DNA of 7,488 bases from Fidelibacterota bacterium (GTDB lineage Bacteria > Fidelibacterota > UBA2242): the NCBI GenBank assembly GCA_023133185.1, contig JAGLWX010000069.1:1-7488 (forward strand). The letters are read 5' to 3'. The first letter of the stretch is position 1, and each line of letters begins with the position of its first letter. The notes beneath the pieces were generated by a model. That model saw only the letters and a program-made list of their open reading frames with translations. It did not search any database and was not told where the DNA came from. The translations under genes and the position numbers were made by a program. Below, piece after piece: positions 6,296 through 7,488 of the stretch.

Positions 6296-6562
6296 ATGGT
6301 AAGAAAAGAGATAAAAATTTTAAATAAATACGGATTACACACACGACCAGCTACTGCTTTGGTAACTCTTGTTTCTAAATTTAAATCGGATGTATTTCTG
6401 GAGTATAACGGAGTTAAGGTTAATGCAAAAAGCATTTTGGGATTGCTGGTATTAGCCGTTGAGCCGGGGGCTAACCTGATAGTTGAGGCGAATGGAGTCG
6501 ATGAACAGGAAGCGGTTGACAATTTAGATCGGCTGGCTCAACAAAAATTTAACCTGGAATAA
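6296..6562 (+). CDS. ptsH: Phosphocarrier protein HPr
   Basis: An 88-residue HPr, the small shuttle that takes phosphate from enzyme I and passes it to PTS EIIA domains or regulators. The active-site block GLHTRPA (13-19) holds H15, the phosphorylated histidine, and R17. The regulatory helix NAKSILGLLVLAV has S46, the site that HPr kinase modifies in Bacillus and in many Gram-negative bacteria, with the usual small hydrophobic residues after it. The rest (PGANLIVEANGVDEQEAVDNL) is a normal HPr C-terminus. The gene begins three bases after the synthase stop and in the same frame. The enzyme I gene begins three bases after its own stop. With AGGGA abutting the ATG, initiation probably depends on coupling. 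A purely regulatory (NPr-like) role is possible if no EII permease exists. Confidence 0.95.
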   Translation: MVRKEIKILNKYGLHTRPATALVTLVSKFKSDVFLEYNGVKVNAKSILGLLVLAVEPGANLIVEANGVDEQEAVDNLDRLAQQKFNLE

Positions 6563-6565
6563 GTA

Positions 6566-7488
6566 GTGAAAACAATCAAAGGCATTAAAATATCTTCCGG
6601 TGTTGTAAGTGGACCTATCTTCCATTTTGAGAGGGGCAAGCTGACTGTGCCAAAGCATTTTATCCGGGAAGAGGATTTTGACAGCGAACTCGAACGATTC
6701 AATACTGCCATTCGGAAATCGAAAGATGAACTAACCCAGGTCCGTGATCTTGTGCATAATCATCTGGACGAAGACCATGCCAAAATAATCGAGGCTCAAT
6801 TGCTGGCGGTTCAGGATGAAGAGATGATTACCGCCGTCCGGGAACTGATGATACGGGAAAAGAAAAATGTGACCTGGGCGTATTTTGAGGTAATGGATGA
6901 TTATGAAAAATTGTTGCTGAAAACCTTTAGCCAGTTCTTTAAAGAGCGAACAGCCGATCTGAGGGATATCAAAAAACGTGTGATTTATCATTTATCACAT
7001 GAGAAGGACGTCATTCAGCCCGAGATCTTAAAACCGTCGATTATCGTGGCTGAAAAAATGTCTCCCAGCGACCTGATGCATATCGATCATAAGCTTACGT
7101 TGGGAATTATTACACGATACGGAGGCGTTGATTCTCATGCCGGTATTTTAGCACGGGCATTTCGGGTTCCATATATTTCGAATATAAACAGGATTCAGGA
7201 GATCGTATCTTATTCGGAAATTATTCTGGATGCCGATAATGAAACGATTTTACTGGATATTACAGATGATATCAAAGCATCCTATGAATCCCGGATCCAG
7301 GATTTTAGGCGTCACCGGGATAAAATCATCTCTGATAAAGTTGCCAATTCGACCAAAGATGGAGTTCCATATCATATTTACCTGAATGCGGGTTTTGTTG
7401 ATGAGGTCAAGGCAATGGACCCGGCGCTTATTCAGGGAATTGGTCTGTTCCGGACGGAATTTCTCTGTATTGAACGGAATTCCATACC
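6566..7488 (+). CDS. ptsI: PTS enzyme I (PEP-protein phosphotransferase), 5' part
   Basis: The first 307 codons of a protein normally about 570-580 long; the window ends inside it. It starts at GTG 6566, the only start available because an in-frame stop (the ptsH stop) lies two codons upstream. Enzyme I autophosphorylates from PEP and hands phosphate to HPr, encoded just upstream. The N-terminal domain begins KGIKISSGVVSGPIF (5-19). The HPr-binding helical part follows (about 35-145, with EAQLLAVQDEEM). The phosphohistidine loop GGVDSHAGILARA (186-198) has H191, equivalent to H189 of E. coli. GIGLFRTEFL (291-300), with the PEP-binding arginine R295, opens the barrel domain. The loop reads GGVDSH where T-S-H or similar is more common. 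The PEP-binding cysteine region at the C-terminus is outside the window. Confidence 0.95.
   Translation, partial: MKTIKGIKISSGVVSGPIFHFERGKLTVPKHFIREEDFDSELERFNTAIRKSKDELTQVRDLVHNHLDEDHAKIIEAQLLAVQDEEMITAVRELMIREKKNVTWAYFEVMDDYEKLLLKTFSQFFKERTADLRDIKKRVIYHLSHEKDVIQPEILKPSIIVAEKMSPSDLMHIDHKLTLGIITRYGGVDSHAGILARAFRVPYISNINRIQEIVSYSEIILDADNETILLDITDDIKASYESRIQDFRRHRDKIISDKVANSTKDGVPYHIYLNAGFVDEVKAMDPALIQGIGLFRTEFLCIERNSI

Noticed and set aside
6118..6522. 134-codon minus-strand frame over the end of the prenyl synthase and ptsH
   Set aside because: It is a shadow of two clearly identified genes, with low-complexity Ser/Thr/Ala-rich content and no motif.
5297..6599. The 14-base string TTAAAATATCTTCC occurring both before the prenyl synthase start and at the start of ptsI
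   Set aside because: The second copy is explained by the conserved enzyme I codons for I-K-I-S-S, and the contexts do not match further, so chance is likely.

Overview
The window reads as a junction between an AT-rich accessory stretch (about 1-1800) and a GC-richer, tightly packed block of housekeeping genes on the + strand (about 1809-7488). Several traits suggest a bacterium of the Bacteroidota/Calditrichota (FCB) type. The polyprenyl synthase resembles the Bacteroidota form (HDDIMDN around the first Asp-rich motif), most core genes lack a clear Shine-Dalgarno sequence, and the spacer before murQ carries stem-loop repeats of a kind I associate with that group. The assignment is an inference and cannot be fixed to a genus.

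Accessory part: the window opens inside a short antitoxin gene (PF09720-like tail) followed by a RelE/ParE-type toxin. After a spacer with a long-range inverted repeat and a possible promoter comes a second, unrelated toxin-antitoxin pair: a ribbon-helix-helix antitoxin and a PIN-domain (VapC-like) ribonuclease with a 4-nt ATGA overlap. Directly behind the PIN gene, in the same frame as its stop, is a 65-codon open stretch with no convincing start. It resembles the C-terminal coiled coil of an ABC-F ATPase and is probably a gene remnant. About 340 bases without a real gene follow, dominated by a near-palindrome and a set of tandem stem-loops. Two of these share the tail AGATTAAAAC and have stems that differ by compensatory changes.

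Core part: murQ (MurNAc-6-phosphate etherase), anmK (anhydro-MurNAc kinase), a phosphomannomutase/phosphoglucomutase, a short-chain polyprenyl diphosphate synthase, ptsH (HPr) and ptsI (enzyme I, cut off by the window end). Gaps are 33, 13, 16, 3 and 3 nt, so one operon is likely. AnmK phosphorylates anhydro-MurNAc released by cell-wall turnover to MurNAc-6-P, and MurQ converts that to GlcNAc-6-P and D-lactate. The mutase acts on hexose phosphates, and the synthase makes prenyl diphosphates of the kind that feed undecaprenyl phosphate, quinones or carotenoids. HPr and EI carry phosphate from PEP for PTS transport or regulation. The common theme is envelope precursor metabolism and amino-sugar recycling.

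I found no CRISPR array, tRNA, rRNA or intact insertion sequence. The most unusual items are the covarying stem-loop repeat block, the gene remnant fused in frame behind the PIN toxin, and the last three genes lying in one reading frame with a single stop and a single spacer codon between each pair. I see no convincing evidence of an entirely new system.
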